Assembly: GCF_900188275.1 (NCBI RefSeq)
Contig: NZ_FZNY01000004.1
Coordinates: 269,927 to 333,926, forward strand
Source of the DNA: Dokdonia pacifica
Lineage (GTDB): Bacteria; Bacteroidota; Bacteroidia; Flavobacteriales; Flavobacteriaceae
Reading direction: 5' to 3'
Length of the DNA: 64,000 bases
In this document: positions 1-11,877 of the stretch, one piece after another
Layout of the letters: every line of letters starts with the position of its first letter
Position numbering within the stretch: position 1 is the first letter of the stretch
The notes under the pieces: generated by a model
The model's input: the letters and a program-made list of their open reading frames with translations, nothing else
Database searches by the model: none
Told to the model about the DNA's origin: nothing
Position numbers and translations under genes: made by a program

Positions 1-2535
1 TGGATGATACCAATATGACCGATGCTGGAGTAGCAGTGACTACAGATGTATTGGCGAATGATGATTACTTAGGCAATAATGATGGTCCATTAGGTACCAC
101 AACTTTAGTAGATACTGGTACAGGAACTGCTATGGGAGTTGTCGTAGTAGATCCAGATACAGGCGAGATTACCTACACGCCTACTTTAGGTGAAGCTGGA
201 ATGATGGTTACGATAGTATACGAGGTATGTAGTGATGATGGAGTGACTCCAGCACCAGACAACCCGGTATGTATGCAAGCGACCTTAACGATTACTGTTG
301 GTGATATGGACAGTGATGGTGATGGTGTGAATGACGTATTGGATTTAGATGATGATAATGATGGGATCTTAGATACGGATGAATCTCCAGGTTTACCTGA
401 TCCAAGTGCAGATGATGATGGTGATGGTGTTCCAAATTACCAAGACACAGATATAGGAGTTGATGGTAATATGGATGGAGTGGTAGACGGTTATGATTTT
501 GATGGAGATGGTGTTCCGAACCACTTAGATTTAGATGCAGATAATGATGGTATTTATGATGTAGAAGAGAGTGGAGGCGTAGACGCTGATAATGATGGTC
601 AAGCGGATGATACCGATGGCGATAGTAGTAATAACAATGGAGTACCAAACAGTGCAGATAATGGCAATGGGAATCCACCAATTGATAGTGATCCTGCCAA
701 TGCAGATGGTCCAGACTTTTTAGATACGGATGCAGATGGTGATGGTTGTAGTGATGCGAATGAGGCCTACCAAGACAGCAATGCTGATGGAGGAGATGGT
801 GGCCAGTTTGGAATGGGCGATCCACTGACTGTAAGTGGAGGCATGGTGAATGCTGATGGATCAGTAACTGCTGCACCTTATGATACAGGCGTTGTGTCTG
901 ATGTAACAACAGTTGGTCCAGACTTAGATGGCGATGGTCAATCAGATATTTGTGATGATGATGATGATGGCGATGGTAATCCAGATGTGACAGATCCAAA
1001 TCCAAGTGCACCTACCGTAATGGACGATACCAATATGACCGATCCTGGAGTAGCAGTGACTACGGATGTGTTAGCGAATGATGATTACTTAGGCAATAAT
1101 GATGGTCCATTAGGTACTACAACTTTAGTAGATACTGGTACAGGAACTGCAATGGGCATTGTAGTAGTAGATCCAGATACAGGGGAGATTACCTATACAC
1201 CTACTTTAGGTGAGTCAGGAATGATGGTTACGATAGTGTACGAGGTATGTAGTGATGATGGAGTAACTCCAGCACCAGACAATCCAGTATGTATGCAAGC
1301 AACCTTAACAATTACTGTTGGTGACATGGATAGTGATGGTGATGGTGTGAATGATGTTGATGATGTTGATGATGATAATGACGGTATTGCTGATGTCGAT
1401 GAGAATCCAGATGGAGTAGATCCGAGTGCCGATGATGATATGGATGGTGTTCCAAACTATCTAGATGATGATCCAATGGATCCAATGGTAGGGAATGCTG
1501 ATGGAGAGATTGAAGATGGATTTGATGCAGATAATGATGGTATTCCAAACCACTTTGATTTAGATAGTGACAATGATGGTATTACCGACGTTGTAGAGAC
1601 GGGTAACGGTGATTTAGATACAGATAATGATGGTGATGTAGATGCTGATGATACTGGTTTCACAGATAATGATGGAGACGGTCAGAGTGATAACACAGAA
1701 GGAACGGTGCCAGAGAACACGGATGGTAATCCAAATGATGGACCAGACTTCTTAGATATTGATGCTGATGATGATGGTATTCCAGATAATGTAGAGGCAC
1801 AAGATACAGATGATTATACACCTCCAAGTGGAGATGATAATAACAACAATGGTATTGATGATGCATATGAGAACGGCGGTTACATTGATGATCCAACAGA
1901 TACCGATGGTGATGATACACCAGATTACTTAGACACAGATTCAGATAATGATAATGTGAGTGATATGGATGAAGCTGGTCAAGGTAATCCAACAGGAATG
2001 GATACTGATGGTGATGGACTAGATGATGGCTATGATGATAGTGATGATACAGGCGTAGAGCCAGATGTGAATGATAATCTAGATACTGGAGCAGATGGTA
2101 CAGATAATGATGATGATCCATCGATAGATGAAGTTGACTTCCGTGAAATCATGGACAGTGACGGAGATGGTATCCCAGATGTTGATGATGTTGATGATGA
2201 TAATGACGGTATTGCTGATGTTGATGAGAATCCAGATGGAGTAGATCCGAGTGCCGATGATGATATGGATGGTGTTCCAAACTATCTAGATGATGATCCA
2301 ATGGATCCAATGGTAGGGAATGATGATGGAGAGATTGAAGATGGATTTGATGCAGATAATGATGGTATTCCAAACCACTTTGATTTAGATGCTGATAATG
2401 ATGGAATCCATGATATTGTTGAGTCAGGTCAAGGAGATTTAGATACAGATGGTGATGGCGATGTAGATGCAGACGATGATGTGTTTGCTGATGCAAACAT
2501 GGATGGACAAGCCGATAACTCTGAAGGAAATACAC
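1..2535 (+). repeat. Long-period internal duplications in the adhesin gene
   Basis: Bases 1-300 are nearly repeated at 1021-1320, a period of 1,020 bp. A second block beginning at the ATG at 1326 recurs at 2151, a period of 825 bp (275 codons). The copies differ mainly at synonymous positions. These long units lie upstream of the shorter 228/456-bp repeats. Confidence 0.85.
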
Positions 2536-5500
2536 CTACAGATACCTTGAATGATGGAAGCCCAGACTTCTTAAATCAAGATAGTGATGCCGATGGATGT
2601 TCAGATGCTAATGAAGCTTATAATGATCCAACTGCCGATGGAGGAGACGGAGGTTCTTATAGTACTCCTGAACCACCATTGGTGAATCCTGATGGGACAG
2701 TACAAGGTGCTCCATATGATACTGGTTTTGTAGAAGCTGTAACAATCGCAGATACAGATATAGATGGTGATGGAGTAGTTGGAGCGTGTGATTTGGATGA
2801 TGATGGTGATGGAGTTACAGATGAACAAGAAGAGATAGATGGTACAGATCCAAACGATCCTTGTGATGTAGTAATTGCTAATCAGACATTGCCTACAGAA
2901 GATGTATTTAATGATGCTGATTGTGATAATGACGGATTAACAAATGAAGAAGAAATCACAGGTGTAGATGATCCAATGACACCAGCCGATCCAGATGGTA
3001 ACATGACCGATCCATTAGATCCAGATACAGATGGAGATGGCGTGACTGATGGTGATGAAGCAAATGATGGTACAGATCCAAATGACCCTTGTGATTTAGT
3101 AGTAGCTAGTCAAACAGAAACACCAGATGATGCATTTAATAATGCTGACTGTGATGGAGATGGGGTGACAAATGATATTGAGATTAATACAGATAATACA
3201 GATCCATTAGATCCTTGCGATTACAACCCAGTGAATCAGGATATAACAGTAGTTAGTGCTGAATATAATGCTGAGGATTGTGATAATGATGGCTTGAATA
3301 ATGGAGAAGAGATCACAGGAGTAGATGATCCAGATACTCCAGCTGATCCAGATGGTAATATGACTGATCCATTAGATCCAGATACCGATGGTGATGGAGT
3401 GACGGATGGCGATGAGGCAAACGATGGTACTGATCCAAATGATCCTTGTGATCTGATTGTGGCTAATCAAACGGTAACGCCAAGTGAGGCATATGGAGAT
3501 TTAGATTGTGATGATGATGGATTAACCAATGATGAGGAAACTACGGGTATTGATGATCCAGATACTCCAGCTGATCCAGATGGTAATATGACCGATCCGC
3601 AAAATCCAGATACGGATGGCGATGGAGTCACTGATGGTGATGAGGCCAATGATGGCACTGACCCAAATGATCCATGTAGTCTAGATATCGGAAGTCAAAC
3701 GGTAGATGCAAGTAACGAGTGGAATGATTTAGACTGTGATAATGATGGATTAAATAATGAAGAAGAGATCACAGGAGTTGATGATCCAGATACTCCAGCT
3801 GATCCAGATGGTAATATAACCGATCCATTAGATCCCGACACGGATGGAGATGGAGTTACTGATGGTGATGAGGCAAACGATGGTACTGATCCGAATGACC
3901 CTTGTGATCTGATTGTGGCCAATCAAACGGTAACGCCAAGTGAGGCATATGGAGATTTAGATTGTGATGATGATGGATTAACCAATGATGAGGAAACTAC
4001 GGGTATTGATGATCCAGATACTCCAGCTGATCCAGATGGTAATATGACCGATCCACAAAATCCAGATACGGATGGCGATGGAGTCACTGATGGTGATGAG
4101 GCTAATGATGGCACTGATCCAAATGATCCTTGTGATTTAGAGATTGCTAGTCAAACATTACCTGCCTCTATGGAATGGAATGATTTAGATTGTGATAATG
4201 ATGGATTAAATAATGGAGAAGAAATTACAGGAGTAGCTGATCCAGATACTCCAGCTGATCCAGATGGTAATATAACCGATCCATTAGATCCCGATACGGA
4301 TGGAGATGGAGTTACTGATGGTGATGAGGCTAATGATGGTACTGATCCAAATGATCCTTGTGATCTAATTGTGGCTAATCAAACCGTAACGCCAAGTGAG
4401 GCATATGGAGATTTAGATTGTGATGATGATGGCTTGACCAATGATGAGGAGACTACGGGTATTGATGATCCAGATACTCCAGCCGATCCAGATGGTAATA
4501 CAACCGACCCTCAAAATCCAGATACGGATGGTGACGGAGTCACTGATGGCGATGAAGCTAATGATGGCACTGATCCAAATGATCCTTGTGATTTAGAAAT
4601 TGCTAGTCAGACATTACCTGCCTCTATGGAATGGAATGATCTAGATTGTGATAATGATGGCTTGAATAATGGTGAAGAGATCACAGGTGTAGATGATCCA
4701 GATACTCCAGCTGATCCAGATGGTAATATGACCGATCCATTAGATCCAGATACAGATGGAGATGGTGTGACTGATGGCGATGAGGCAAACGATGGTACAG
4801 ATCCGAATGATCCTTGTGATCTGATTGTGGCCAATCAAACCGTAACGCCAAGTGAGGCATATGGAGATTTAGATTGTGATGATGATGGATTAACCAATGA
4901 TGAGGAGACTACAGGAGTTGATGATCCAGATACTCCAGCCGATCCAGATGGTAATATGACCGACCCACAAAATCCTGATACGGATGGTGACGGAGTCACT
5001 GATGGCGATGAAGCTAATGATGGTACTGATCCAAATGATCCTTGTGATTTAGAGATTGCTAGTCAGACATTACCTGCCTCTATGGAATGGAATGATTTAG
5101 ACTGTGATAATGATGGCTTGAATAATGGAGAAGAGATCACAGGTATAGATGACCCAGATACTCCAGCTGATCCAGATGGCAACATGACGGATCCATTAGA
5201 TCCAGATACCGATGGTGATGGAGTAAGTGATAGCGACGAAGCAAGTGATGGTACTGATCCAAATGATCCTTGTGATTTTAATTCTAATAGTCAAACATTA
5301 CCTACAGATGAAGATTATGACAATGCAGATTGTGATGGTGATGGGGTAACTAATGGCGATGAGACAGATGATGGTACGGATCCAAACGATCCTTGTGATT
5401 TCCTTGTAGATAGTCAAACAGTTTCTACTTCATTGGAATTTGAAAACTCAGATTGTGATAATGATGGTGTTGATAATGGTGATGAAATAGCGGATGGCAC

Positions 5501-6050
5501 AGATCCATTGGATCCAGATACGGATGGTGATGGTGTGACTGATGGCGATGAAGCTAATGATGGTACTGATCCATTAGATCCTTGTAGTCTTGAGTTAGAT
5601 AGTCAGACTGTAGAGCCAGATATAGAATTCTTAGAAGCAGATTGTGATGGAGATGGTATTCCTAATGGGGATGAATTAGGAGATGAAGATGATGACGGAA
5701 CACCAGATTTCATAGAAGAGAATAATGGAGATCCAGATGCACAAGACGGACTTGAAGTCTTCGATATCATGTCACCAAATGGCGATGGACTTAATGATGT
5801 ATTTGTTATTAGAGGTATAGAACAATTCCCAAATAATACAGTGCGTATATACAACCGCTGGGGAGTACTAGTATTTGATACTAGAGGATATGGACAAAAC
5901 GATAATTTCTTTAGAGGAGAATCTACGGGTCGTGCGACCATAGATCAAGATCGTTTACTGCCAGTTGGAACCTATTATTATGTGTTAGAATACACAAATA
6001 ATGAAGGAAGATTACAACAATTAGCAGGACCATTATACATAAATAGATAA
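1..6050 (+). CDS. Giant acidic TSP3-repeat adhesin with T9SS type B sorting domain (5' partial)
   Basis: The reading frame is already open at base 3, and the first residues recur about 340 codons later, so the true start lies before the window. At least 2,010 residues are visible. Most are DxDxDG-type calcium-binding motifs of thrombospondin type 3 repeats, with an Ig-like segment of the VLANDD type present twice. The second half holds 14 modules in which two cysteines are separated by 19 or 20 residues. Residues from about 1918 to the end ([30 protein letters not shown]) match the gliding-motility/CHU_C type B sorting domain, so export by the type IX system to the cell surface is expected. 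The PorP/SprF-like gene follows after 20 bp, as is common for type B substrates. A role in adhesion or gliding is inferred from family and context. The ligand is unknown. Confidence 0.9.
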   Translation, partial: DDTNMTDAGVAVTTDVLANDDYLGNNDGPLGTTTLVDTGTGTAMGVVVVDPDTGEITYTPTLGEAGMMVTIVYEVCSDDGVTPAPDNPVCMQATLTITVGDMDSDGDGVNDVLDLDDDNDGILDTDESPGLPDPSADDDGDGVPNYQDTDIGVDGNMDGVVDGYDFDGDGVPNHLDLDADNDGIYDVEESGGVDADNDGQADDTDGDSSNNNGVPNSADNGNGNPPIDSDPANADGPDFLDTDADGDGCSDANEAYQDSNADGGDGGQFGMGDPLTVSGGMVNADGSVTAAPYDTGVVSDVTTVGPDLDGDGQSDICDDDDDGDGNPDVTDPNPSAPTVMDDTNMTDPGVAVTTDVLANDDYLGNNDGPLGTTTLVDTGTGTAMGIVVVDPDTGEITYTPTLGESGMMVTIVYEVCSDDGVTPAPDNPVCMQATLTITVGDMDSDGDGVNDVDDVDDDNDGIADVDENPDGVDPSADDDMDGVPNYLDDDPMDPMVGNADGEIEDGFDADNDGIPNHFDLDSDNDGITDVVETGNGDLDTDNDGDVDADDTGFTDNDGDGQSDNTEGTVPENTDGNPNDGPDFLDIDADDDGIPDNVEAQDTDDYTPPSGDDNNNNGIDDAYENGGYIDDPTDTDGDDTPDYLDTDSDNDNVSDMDEAGQGNPTGMDTDGDGLDDGYDDSDDTGVEPDVNDNLDTGADGTDNDDDPSIDEVDFREIMDSDGDGIPDVDDVDDDNDGIADVDENPDGVDPSADDDMDGVPNYLDDDPMDPMVGNDDGEIEDGFDADNDGIPNHFDLDADNDGIHDIVESGQGDLDTDGDGDVDADDDVFADANMDGQADNSEGNTPTDTLNDGSPDFLNQDSDADGCSDANEAYNDPTADGGDGGSYSTPEPPLVNPDGTVQGAPYDTGFVEAVTIADTDIDGDGVVGACDLDDDGDGVTDEQEEIDGTDPNDPCDVVIANQTLPTEDVFNDADCDNDGLTNEEEITGVDDPMTPADPDGNMTDPLDPDTDGDGVTDGDEANDGTDPNDPCDLVVASQTETPDDAFNNADCDGDGVTNDIEINTDNTDPLDPCDYNPVNQDITVVSAEYNAEDCDNDGLNNGEEITGVDDPDTPADPDGNMTDPLDPDTDGDGVTDGDEANDGTDPNDPCDLIVANQTVTPSEAYGDLDCDDDGLTNDEETTGIDDPDTPADPDGNMTDPQNPDTDGDGVTDGDEANDGTDPNDPCSLDIGSQTVDASNEWNDLDCDNDGLNNEEEITGVDDPDTPADPDGNITDPLDPDTDGDGVTDGDEANDGTDPNDPCDLIVANQTVTPSEAYGDLDCDDDGLTNDEETTGIDDPDTPADPDGNMTDPQNPDTDGDGVTDGDEANDGTDPNDPCDLEIASQTLPASMEWNDLDCDNDGLNNGEEITGVADPDTPADPDGNITDPLDPDTDGDGVTDGDEANDGTDPNDPCDLIVANQTVTPSEAYGDLDCDDDGLTNDEETTGIDDPDTPADPDGNTTDPQNPDTDGDGVTDGDEANDGTDPNDPCDLEIASQTLPASMEWNDLDCDNDGLNNGEEITGVDDPDTPADPDGNMTDPLDPDTDGDGVTDGDEANDGTDPNDPCDLIVANQTVTPSEAYGDLDCDDDGLTNDEETTGVDDPDTPADPDGNMTDPQNPDTDGDGVTDGDEANDGTDPNDPCDLEIASQTLPASMEWNDLDCDNDGLNNGEEITGIDDPDTPADPDGNMTDPLDPDTDGDGVSDSDEASDGTDPNDPCDFNSNSQTLPTDEDYDNADCDGDGVTNGDETDDGTDPNDPCDFLVDSQTVSTSLEFENSDCDNDGVDNGDEIADGTDPLDPDTDGDGVTDGDEANDGTDPLDPCSLELDSQTVEPDIEFLEADCDGDGIPNGDELGDEDDDGTPDFIEENNGDPDAQDGLEVFDIMSPNGDGLNDVFVIRGIEQFPNNTVRIYNRWGVLVFDTRGYGQNDNFFRGESTGRATIDQDRLLPVGTYYYVLEYTNNEGRLQQLAGPLYINR
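2850..5645 (+). repeat. 76-residue Cys-pair modules organised as 456-bp higher-order repeats
   Basis: Fourteen modules of about 228 bp each carry one DPC(D/S) and one DC cysteine. Between about 3451 and 5274 two module types alternate: one with [17 protein letters not shown] (from 3451, 3907, 4363 and 4819) and one with [16 protein letters not shown] or a relative. This gives an exact 456-bp period. The outer modules are more divergent, as expected when expansion by unequal crossing-over occurs in the middle. Confidence 0.88.
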
Positions 6051-6070
6051 CTAGATTAAAATAAACACCT

Positions 6071-7033
6071 ATGAGAAAAAGTTACAACGCCATCATAGCC
6101 ATGGTAATAGTAGTTTTAGGTTTACAGACAGAAAATGCTGTAGCCCAGCAGGATGCACAATACACTCAGTATATGTACAATACCCTGAGTATTAATCCAG
6201 CCTATGCAGGTTCTCGAGGAGGACTAAGTATTTTAGGACTCCATCGAAGTCAGTGGGTAGGATTAGATGGCGCACCGCGCACACAAACATTTTCTATTCA
6301 TTCTCCAGTAGGACAATCAGAAAGAGTGGGACTGGGACTAAATATTGTCAATGATGAAATATTCATTACCAATGAAACCTATATAGATATTGATTTTAGT
6401 TATACGATTCCTACAAGTGATAGAGGTAAGTTAGCTTTTGGAATCAAAGGAGGGGCACACTTGTTAGATGTCAATTATAGTGAAGCCAATCCTTTCCAAA
6501 ATGGAGATGCTTTAGCAACTGCTCAAGATAATATTGATAATCGATTTACCCCGCTAGTAGGTGTTGGTTTATTCTATTATACAGATAAGTACTATTTAGG
6601 ATTAAGTGCCCCTAATTTATTACGTACAGAGCATTTTGATGATAGTGAGAATAGCAATGATGCAAATGCTACCTATCTCGCTAGAGAACGAATAAATTAT
6701 TATCTCACTTCAGGATATGTCTTCAATGTAACAGAAGATTTTAAGTTTAAACCTGCAGGACTTGTAAAGTGGGTAGCCGGAGCACCTTTACAAGTTGATG
6801 TTACTGCAAATGCACTACTCTACGATAAATTAACATTGGGCTTGGCGTATAGATGGAGTGCTTCAGTAAGCGCATTAGCTGGTTTTCAAATCACAGATGG
6901 TTTAATGCTAGGTCTTGCCTATGATAGAGAAACAACAGCATTACAACAATTCAATGATGGAAGTTATGAAATCTTCCTGCGATTTGAAGTCTTGAATAAA
7001 CCAAAACGTCTCATCTCACCGAGATTCTTTTAA
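6071..7033 (+). CDS. PorP/SprF-like T9SS outer-membrane protein
   Basis: A 320-residue protein with a signal peptide ending near AVAQ. It opens with the family hallmark QDAQYTQYMYNTLSINPAYAG followed by LHRSQWVGLDGAP, and continues as a glycine- and aromatic-rich barrel. PorP/SprF family members are outer-membrane proteins needed for secretion or surface retention of specific T9SS type B substrates. Its place 20 bp after the giant adhesin gene suggests that the adhesin is its partner, as with SprB and SprF in Flavobacterium. It shares the strand with the OmpA-family gene that follows 33 bp later, so the three are probably one operon. Confidence 0.9.
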   Translation: MRKSYNAIIAMVIVVLGLQTENAVAQQDAQYTQYMYNTLSINPAYAGSRGGLSILGLHRSQWVGLDGAPRTQTFSIHSPVGQSERVGLGLNIVNDEIFITNETYIDIDFSYTIPTSDRGKLAFGIKGGAHLLDVNYSEANPFQNGDALATAQDNIDNRFTPLVGVGLFYYTDKYYLGLSAPNLLRTEHFDDSENSNDANATYLARERINYYLTSGYVFNVTEDFKFKPAGLVKWVAGAPLQVDVTANALLYDKLTLGLAYRWSASVSALAGFQITDGLMLGLAYDRETTALQQFNDGSYEIFLRFEVLNKPKRLISPRFF

Positions 7034-7066
7034 GTTCACCTAAGTTAAACTAAAGTATAAGACACA

Positions 7067-9073
7067 ATGATGTTTCAGATAAAAAAAGCAATACGATATT
7101 CGCTCATAGCAACACTCATTATTGGAGGTGTTGGAGAGTCTTATGGACAAGAGCAAGTAGATGAGGCAAAACAAGAAATAAAAGAAAAGAAAACCGGAAG
7201 CGTAAAAAAAGCCGAAAAACGATTTGATCAATACGCTTTTGTGGACGCTCGAGATTTGTATTTAAGAATTGCAGATAAAGGAAATAAATCTCCAGAGGTT
7301 CTTAAAAAACTAGGAGACTCCTATTATTTTAATGGTGAATATCGCGATGCAGTCATCTGGTATGGTCAATTAGTAAATACAGGAGGAGATCAGGTAACTC
7401 CAGAATATTATTTCCGTTATGCACAATCATTAAAAAGTGTACAGCGCTATGAAGAAGCAGATCAAATAATGAGCGCTTTTGAAACAGCAAACGGAAATGA
7501 TAAGAGAGGACAAATGTTTGTAAAAGAACGTGATTATCTTGCTGAGATAGAAAGACAATCTGGTCGATACGGTATAAAACCAATTAATATCAATTCAGGA
7601 CTACAAGATTTTAGCCCTAGTTTTTATGGTGAACGCCTTGTATTTTCTTCAAATCGAGAGAATAGTACAGGAACGTTAATACATGATTGGAACGATCAGC
7701 CTTTTTTAGACCTCTATATAGTTGATAACCCAGAAAGTGACAATCCAATAATTAATAAATTAGAAGGAGATGTAAATACAAAATATCATGAAAGCAGTAC
7801 TGTTTTTAATGATTTAGGGGATGTGATGTATTTCACACGTAATAATTATACAGATAGAAAGCTAAAACGTGATGAAGAAGGGACGAACAAATTAAAATTG
7901 TATAAAAGCTTTCGCGAAAGCGGACAATGGAGCATTGCCGAAGAATTACCATTTAATAGTAATGAATATTCTGTAGCGCATCCTGCATTAAGTCCAGATG
8001 GAAAAACTTTATACTTTGCTTCAGATATGCCAGGTACAAAGGGCTTGTCTGATTTATGGCGTGTGTCTATAAATGCAGATGGAACCTATGGAAATCCAGA
8101 AAACTTAGGAGAAACAATTAATACAGAAGGGAGAGAGACATTTCCGTTTATAAGTAGCGATGGAAGATTATTTTTTGCTACAGATGGCCATGTAGGTCTA
8201 GGAGGATTAGATGTATTTGTAGCTCAAATAGATGATAATGGAACGGTAGGAGATGCCTATAATGCTGGGAAGCCTGTAAATAGTAGTTATGATGATTTTG
8301 GATTAATCCTTAACAATGATAAAGGAGTAGGTTATTTCTCTTCAAATAGGGCTACGGGATTAGGAAACGATGATATTTATGGATTTACAAGAGATAAAAA
8401 ATTATTGACTAATTGTGGTCAAGTGATCACGGGAATTACACGAGATGTAAAGACAGATGAAATTCTTCCAATGGCTCGAGTACAATTAAGAGACCAACAA
8501 AATAATGTAGTCACACAAACTACATCAGATGTTCAAGGGAACTACGGCTTTGACGGGATTAATTGTAATGATGTTTATGTAGTAAGAGCTGAAAAAGAAA
8601 ATTACGATCCAGCAGAAGCAATCATTACAACAGATGGCGAACCCGGTAGAAGTTTAAAACGCGATTTGTATTTAAAACCACCAGTAGCTGTAAATGTAGG
8701 GGATGATTTAAATGAGTTATTAGGGCTTAAACCCATATACTTTGACCTAGACAAATCTTTTATACGTCCTGATGCCGAAAGAGAACTTATAAAGGTAATA
8801 GCGTTTATGGAGCAATTTCCAAATTCAAAAATAGATGTAAGAAGCCATACGGATAGTCGTGCAGATGATGCTTATAATATTGCATTATCACAACGTAGAA
8901 ATACAGCTACTATTGATTATATAGTAAATGTAGGAGGTGTTAGTAGAAGCAGATTAACAGGGAGAGGTTATGGAGAAACACAGCTCACAAACAGATGTAG
9001 TAATGGAGTGGCATGTTCAGAAGGAGAACATCAATTAAATAGAAGAAGTGAATTTATAATACTAGCAAAATAA
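7067..9073 (+). CDS. OmpA-family envelope protein with TPR, PD40 and carboxypeptidase-regulatory domains
   Basis: A 668-residue protein. The signal peptide runs to about residue 27 (SYGQ). TPR-like helices cover about 40-150 and PD40/beta-propeller strands about 185-440 (LSPDGKTLYFAS, FPFISSDGRLFFAT). A CarboxypepD_reg-like sandwich lies at about 450-535 and the C-terminal OmpA peptidoglycan-binding domain at about 555-668 (IYFDLDKSFIRPDA, SHTDSRADDAYNIALSQRR, LNRRSEFII). This architecture is typical of PorE-like proteins encoded next to PorP/SprF, which link T9SS-associated outer-membrane parts to peptidoglycan. Two ATGs lie in tandem at 7067 and 7070, and either could be the start. A copy of the iterated palindrome at 7908 supplies the residues SFRES. 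Confidence 0.88.
   Translation: MMFQIKKAIRYSLIATLIIGGVGESYGQEQVDEAKQEIKEKKTGSVKKAEKRFDQYAFVDARDLYLRIADKGNKSPEVLKKLGDSYYFNGEYRDAVIWYGQLVNTGGDQVTPEYYFRYAQSLKSVQRYEEADQIMSAFETANGNDKRGQMFVKERDYLAEIERQSGRYGIKPININSGLQDFSPSFYGERLVFSSNRENSTGTLIHDWNDQPFLDLYIVDNPESDNPIINKLEGDVNTKYHESSTVFNDLGDVMYFTRNNYTDRKLKRDEEGTNKLKLYKSFRESGQWSIAEELPFNSNEYSVAHPALSPDGKTLYFASDMPGTKGLSDLWRVSINADGTYGNPENLGETINTEGRETFPFISSDGRLFFATDGHVGLGGLDVFVAQIDDNGTVGDAYNAGKPVNSSYDDFGLILNNDKGVGYFSSNRATGLGNDDIYGFTRDKKLLTNCGQVITGITRDVKTDEILPMARVQLRDQQNNVVTQTTSDVQGNYGFDGINCNDVYVVRAEKENYDPAEAIITTDGEPGRSLKRDLYLKPPVAVNVGDDLNELLGLKPIYFDLDKSFIRPDAERELIKVIAFMEQFPNSKIDVRSHTDSRADDAYNIALSQRRNTATIDYIVNVGGVSRSRLTGRGYGETQLTNRCSNGVACSEGEHQLNRRSEFIILAK
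7908..7921. repeat. Iterated palindrome, coding (SFRES frame)
   Basis: Perfect copy in the PD40 region of the OmpA-family gene. Confidence 0.95.
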
Positions 9074-9306
9074 TCACCACGCTTTACCCAACTTGAAATC
9101 CTGATTTCTTAATCGTTTTAAGATAAAAGGTGAATTATTTGGTGTTGTTTATAAAGAATAAAATAGAATCCCGCTGTACAAGAAAAAATTGTGTTCTTTT
9201 GGGTTAACTTAATCTAAAGTAGGGTGAACATAATGAGAATATCATTCATTCTCTTGTTAGGGAAGGAGAATAGTTGAGCATTCTCATCTAATGTATAGTG
9301 GGTATT

Positions 9307-10587
9307 TTATTCTTTATAAATAATGCCATTTTTCATGACAAAAGAAACCTTTGTCATTGTAGAAATATCCTTAATAGGATTTCCGTCTACAGCAATAATA
9401 TCAGCTAGATACCCTTCTTTTAACTCACCTAGTTTACCTTGCATATCTAGCACTTTTGCATTTGTGATAGTAGCAGATTGAATAGAAAACATCTCAGACC
9501 AGCCAGTCTCTACCATATAGATAAATTCTTTGGCATTGTCTCCATGAGGAAATACACCAGCATCTGTTCCGAATGCAATATTTACACCCTCTTCGGCAAC
9601 CATTTTCATTGTTTGGCGAATACCAGCATCTACCTTCATGATTTTAGGAATGATAATGTCTGGATAATACCCAGGGATATCAGCCTGTTGTCTTACATAA
9701 CGACCAGCAGATAACGTAGGAACAAGATAGGTGTCATATTGCTTCATAAGAGAAGCAGTTTCTTTATCCATTAAAGAACCATGTTCAATGGTAGTAACAC
9801 CTCCTTTAATGGCACGTTGCATCCCTTCTATCCCATGAGCATGTGCAGCAACACTCATTCCATACTCTTTAGCAGTTTTTACAATTTCATTAATCTCTTC
9901 CTGTGTAAACTGAGGATTTACTCCATTTTTACTTACACTCAGTACACCTCCAGTTGCTGTAATTTTAATTAAATCAGCCCCATTTTTATAACGTTGACGA
10001 ACTGCTTTACGAGCATCTGCAGGACTATTTATAACTCCTTCAGCTGGGCCAGGATCTCCCATAAGATCTTTCTTATACCCATTGGTAGGATCGGCATGAC
10101 CTCCAGTAGTACCTATTGCTTTCTCGGCAGTAAAAATTCGCGGTCCATCAACAGTCCCTTTATTGATAGCATTTCGTAAAGATACATTTACACCACTTCC
10201 TCCTAAATCTCGTACTGTTGTAAAACCAGCCATTAGAGTGCGTTCAGCGATTTCTGCAGCCGTATATGCAACATCAGCTTCATTTTTTGTAAAGGGTTCA
10301 ATATACCTTTTCGGACTTGTTTCCCCTTCTATGTGAACATGCATATCTATAAGCCCTGGCATGACCGTTTTAGATGTAAGATCAATAACGATCTGGTCTT
10401 TTTTAGGCTGTGTATACCCATTGTCAATAGATATAATTTTATTCCCCTGTACTGTTATAGTTTGTTCTGTGCGAACAGTGCCACTTTCAGTATCTATTAA
10501 TCTACCGCAATGCAACAATGTAGTCTCTTGTGCAAAAGATATACTACTTATAAAAAGGACAAAGAGAAATAAAACGATCTTTTTCAT
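9307..10587 (-). CDS. Secreted metal-dependent amidohydrolase, prolidase-like
   Basis: A 426-residue protein with a signal peptide ending at FAQ (about residue 20), so it is probably periplasmic. The amidohydrolase superfamily core is complete: the metal-binding HVH at 83-85, the lysine in LIKITATGG that is normally carboxylated, histidines in AAHAHG and IEHG, and the aspartate in FGTDAG. Overall it resembles imidazolonepropionase-like enzymes and the Xaa-Pro/Xaa-Arg dipeptidases of this superfamily. The substrate cannot be read from the sequence, and dipeptide hydrolysis is the best guess. It lies 21 bp downstream of the aminotransferase gene on the same strand and may be co-transcribed with it. 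Confidence 0.85.
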   Translation of the reverse strand: MKKIVLFLFVLFISSISFAQETTLLHCGRLIDTESGTVRTEQTITVQGNKIISIDNGYTQPKKDQIVIDLTSKTVMPGLIDMHVHIEGETSPKRYIEPFTKNEADVAYTAAEIAERTLMAGFTTVRDLGGSGVNVSLRNAINKGTVDGPRIFTAEKAIGTTGGHADPTNGYKKDLMGDPGPAEGVINSPADARKAVRQRYKNGADLIKITATGGVLSVSKNGVNPQFTQEEINEIVKTAKEYGMSVAAHAHGIEGMQRAIKGGVTTIEHGSLMDKETASLMKQYDTYLVPTLSAGRYVRQQADIPGYYPDIIIPKIMKVDAGIRQTMKMVAEEGVNIAFGTDAGVFPHGDNAKEFIYMVETGWSEMFSIQSATITNAKVLDMQGKLGELKEGYLADIIAVDGNPIKDISTMTKVSFVMKNGIIYKE

Positions 10588-10608
10588 GGGTGATGGTTGT
10601 TTAGTGAA

Positions 10609-11742
10609 TTATTTATTTACAAAATCAATAATAGTAGAAGTAATAAATGCAATTTGTTCATCATCAAGTTCTGTATGCATAGGAAGTGAGATCACATCTT
10701 GGACTAATTGATTGGTAACTGGAAAATCAGCTTCGTTATAACGATCATCTTGATACGCTTTTTGCTTGTGTAACGGAATTGGATAATAAACTCCACATGG
10801 AATCTGTTTCTTTTGTAAATGCGCTACCAATGCATCACGATCTGTATCCTTTAATCGTAAAGTATATTGATGAAATACATGACAATCACAGCTGTCACAT
10901 ATCACTGGAGTAATGATTTTTTCCTGATTCATAAAAGCCTCAGTATACTTGCGAGCAGCATCTCTACGAGCACTATTATAAGTATCTAGATGAGGCAATT
11001 TTGCACGTAAAACAGTTGCTTGTATAGAATCCAATCTACTATTTACACCTACCACATCATGGTGATAGCGTTTATACATTCCGTGGTTTACGATACCTCG
11101 TATGGTATGTGCCAGCTCATCATCATTAGTAAAAATAGCACCACCATCTCCATAACATCCTAGGTTTTTAGATGGAAAAAAAGAAGTTGTTCCTACATGT
11201 CCTATACCGCCTGTTTTAACTTTTTTGCCATCACGTCCTGTGTAAGTAGCACCAATCCCTTGCGCATTATCCTCAATAACATATAAATCATGCTCTTTTG
11301 CGAGATCCATAATGGCATCCATATTAGCTGCCATTCCAAATAAATGAACAGGCACTATTGCTTTTGTTTTAGGCGTAATAGCCTTTTTAATTGCTTCAAT
11401 ATCAATATTAAAATTAACAGGATCTACATCTACAAGCACAGGTGTAAGATGTAATAAAGCGATTACTTCTACAGTGGCAGCAAATGTAAAGTCAGCTGTA
11501 ATTACTTCGTCACCAGGCTGCAATCCTAGTCCCATCATAGCAATTTGTAGCGCATCTGTTCCATTAGCACAAGGAATCACATGATTTACATCTAAATAAC
11601 CTTCAAGTTCTTTTTGAAATGCATGTACTTCTGGACCATTTACAAAAGCACTAGATTCAATAACTTCTAGAACAGATGTATCTATTCGTTCTTTTATTTT
11701 TTGATATTGACCTTTAAGGTCAACCATTTGTATCTTTTTCAT
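10609..11742 (-). CDS. DegT/DnrJ/EryC1/StrS-family PLP aminotransferase
   Basis: A 377-residue protein matching the sugar-aminotransferase fold family. GTDALQIAMM near residue 61, the cofactor-contacting VIEDNAQGIGA at about 155-165 and the Schiff-base lysine K192 in FFPSKNLGCYGDGG are all visible. These enzymes transaminate keto-sugar nucleotides for lipopolysaccharide or capsule. The sugar is unknown and no other sugar-nucleotide gene is adjacent. It is divergent from the Kdo transferase gene with 135 bp between them, which suggests an envelope-polysaccharide role. The leader contains a short AAGAGT/ACTCTT stem at 11752-11767. Confidence 0.9.
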   Translation of the reverse strand: MKKIQMVDLKGQYQKIKERIDTSVLEVIESSAFVNGPEVHAFQKELEGYLDVNHVIPCANGTDALQIAMMGLGLQPGDEVITADFTFAATVEVIALLHLTPVLVDVDPVNFNIDIEAIKKAITPKTKAIVPVHLFGMAANMDAIMDLAKEHDLYVIEDNAQGIGATYTGRDGKKVKTGGIGHVGTTSFFPSKNLGCYGDGGAIFTNDDELAHTIRGIVNHGMYKRYHHDVVGVNSRLDSIQATVLRAKLPHLDTYNSARRDAARKYTEAFMNQEKIITPVICDSCDCHVFHQYTLRLKDTDRDALVAHLQKKQIPCGVYYPIPLHKQKAYQDDRYNEADFPVTNQLVQDVISLPMHTELDDEQIAFITSTIIDFVNK

Positions 11743-11877
11743 AAGGTGTACAAGAGTTTTTACTCTTTAATTAGGATAAGACTGATTGTGTTTTCAATTA
11801 AGAAAGTTGTAACGAAAATACAAAAACTCGCCCCTTCCAACAATCTATTTTAGGACAAAGCGCTATTTTAGCAATGT

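Noticed and set aside
292-2535. Long minus-strand open frames opposite the adhesin (for example 292-1011 and 1660-2121)
   Set aside because: Their His/Leu/Tyr-rich products are the reverse complement of GATGGTGAT-type repeats. Strong repeat structure and no start context or homology.
3451-5274. Regularly spaced identical repeats that could suggest a CRISPR-like array
   Set aside because: Period is 456 bp, in frame, and coding for an acidic secreted protein. No short direct repeats with unique spacers.
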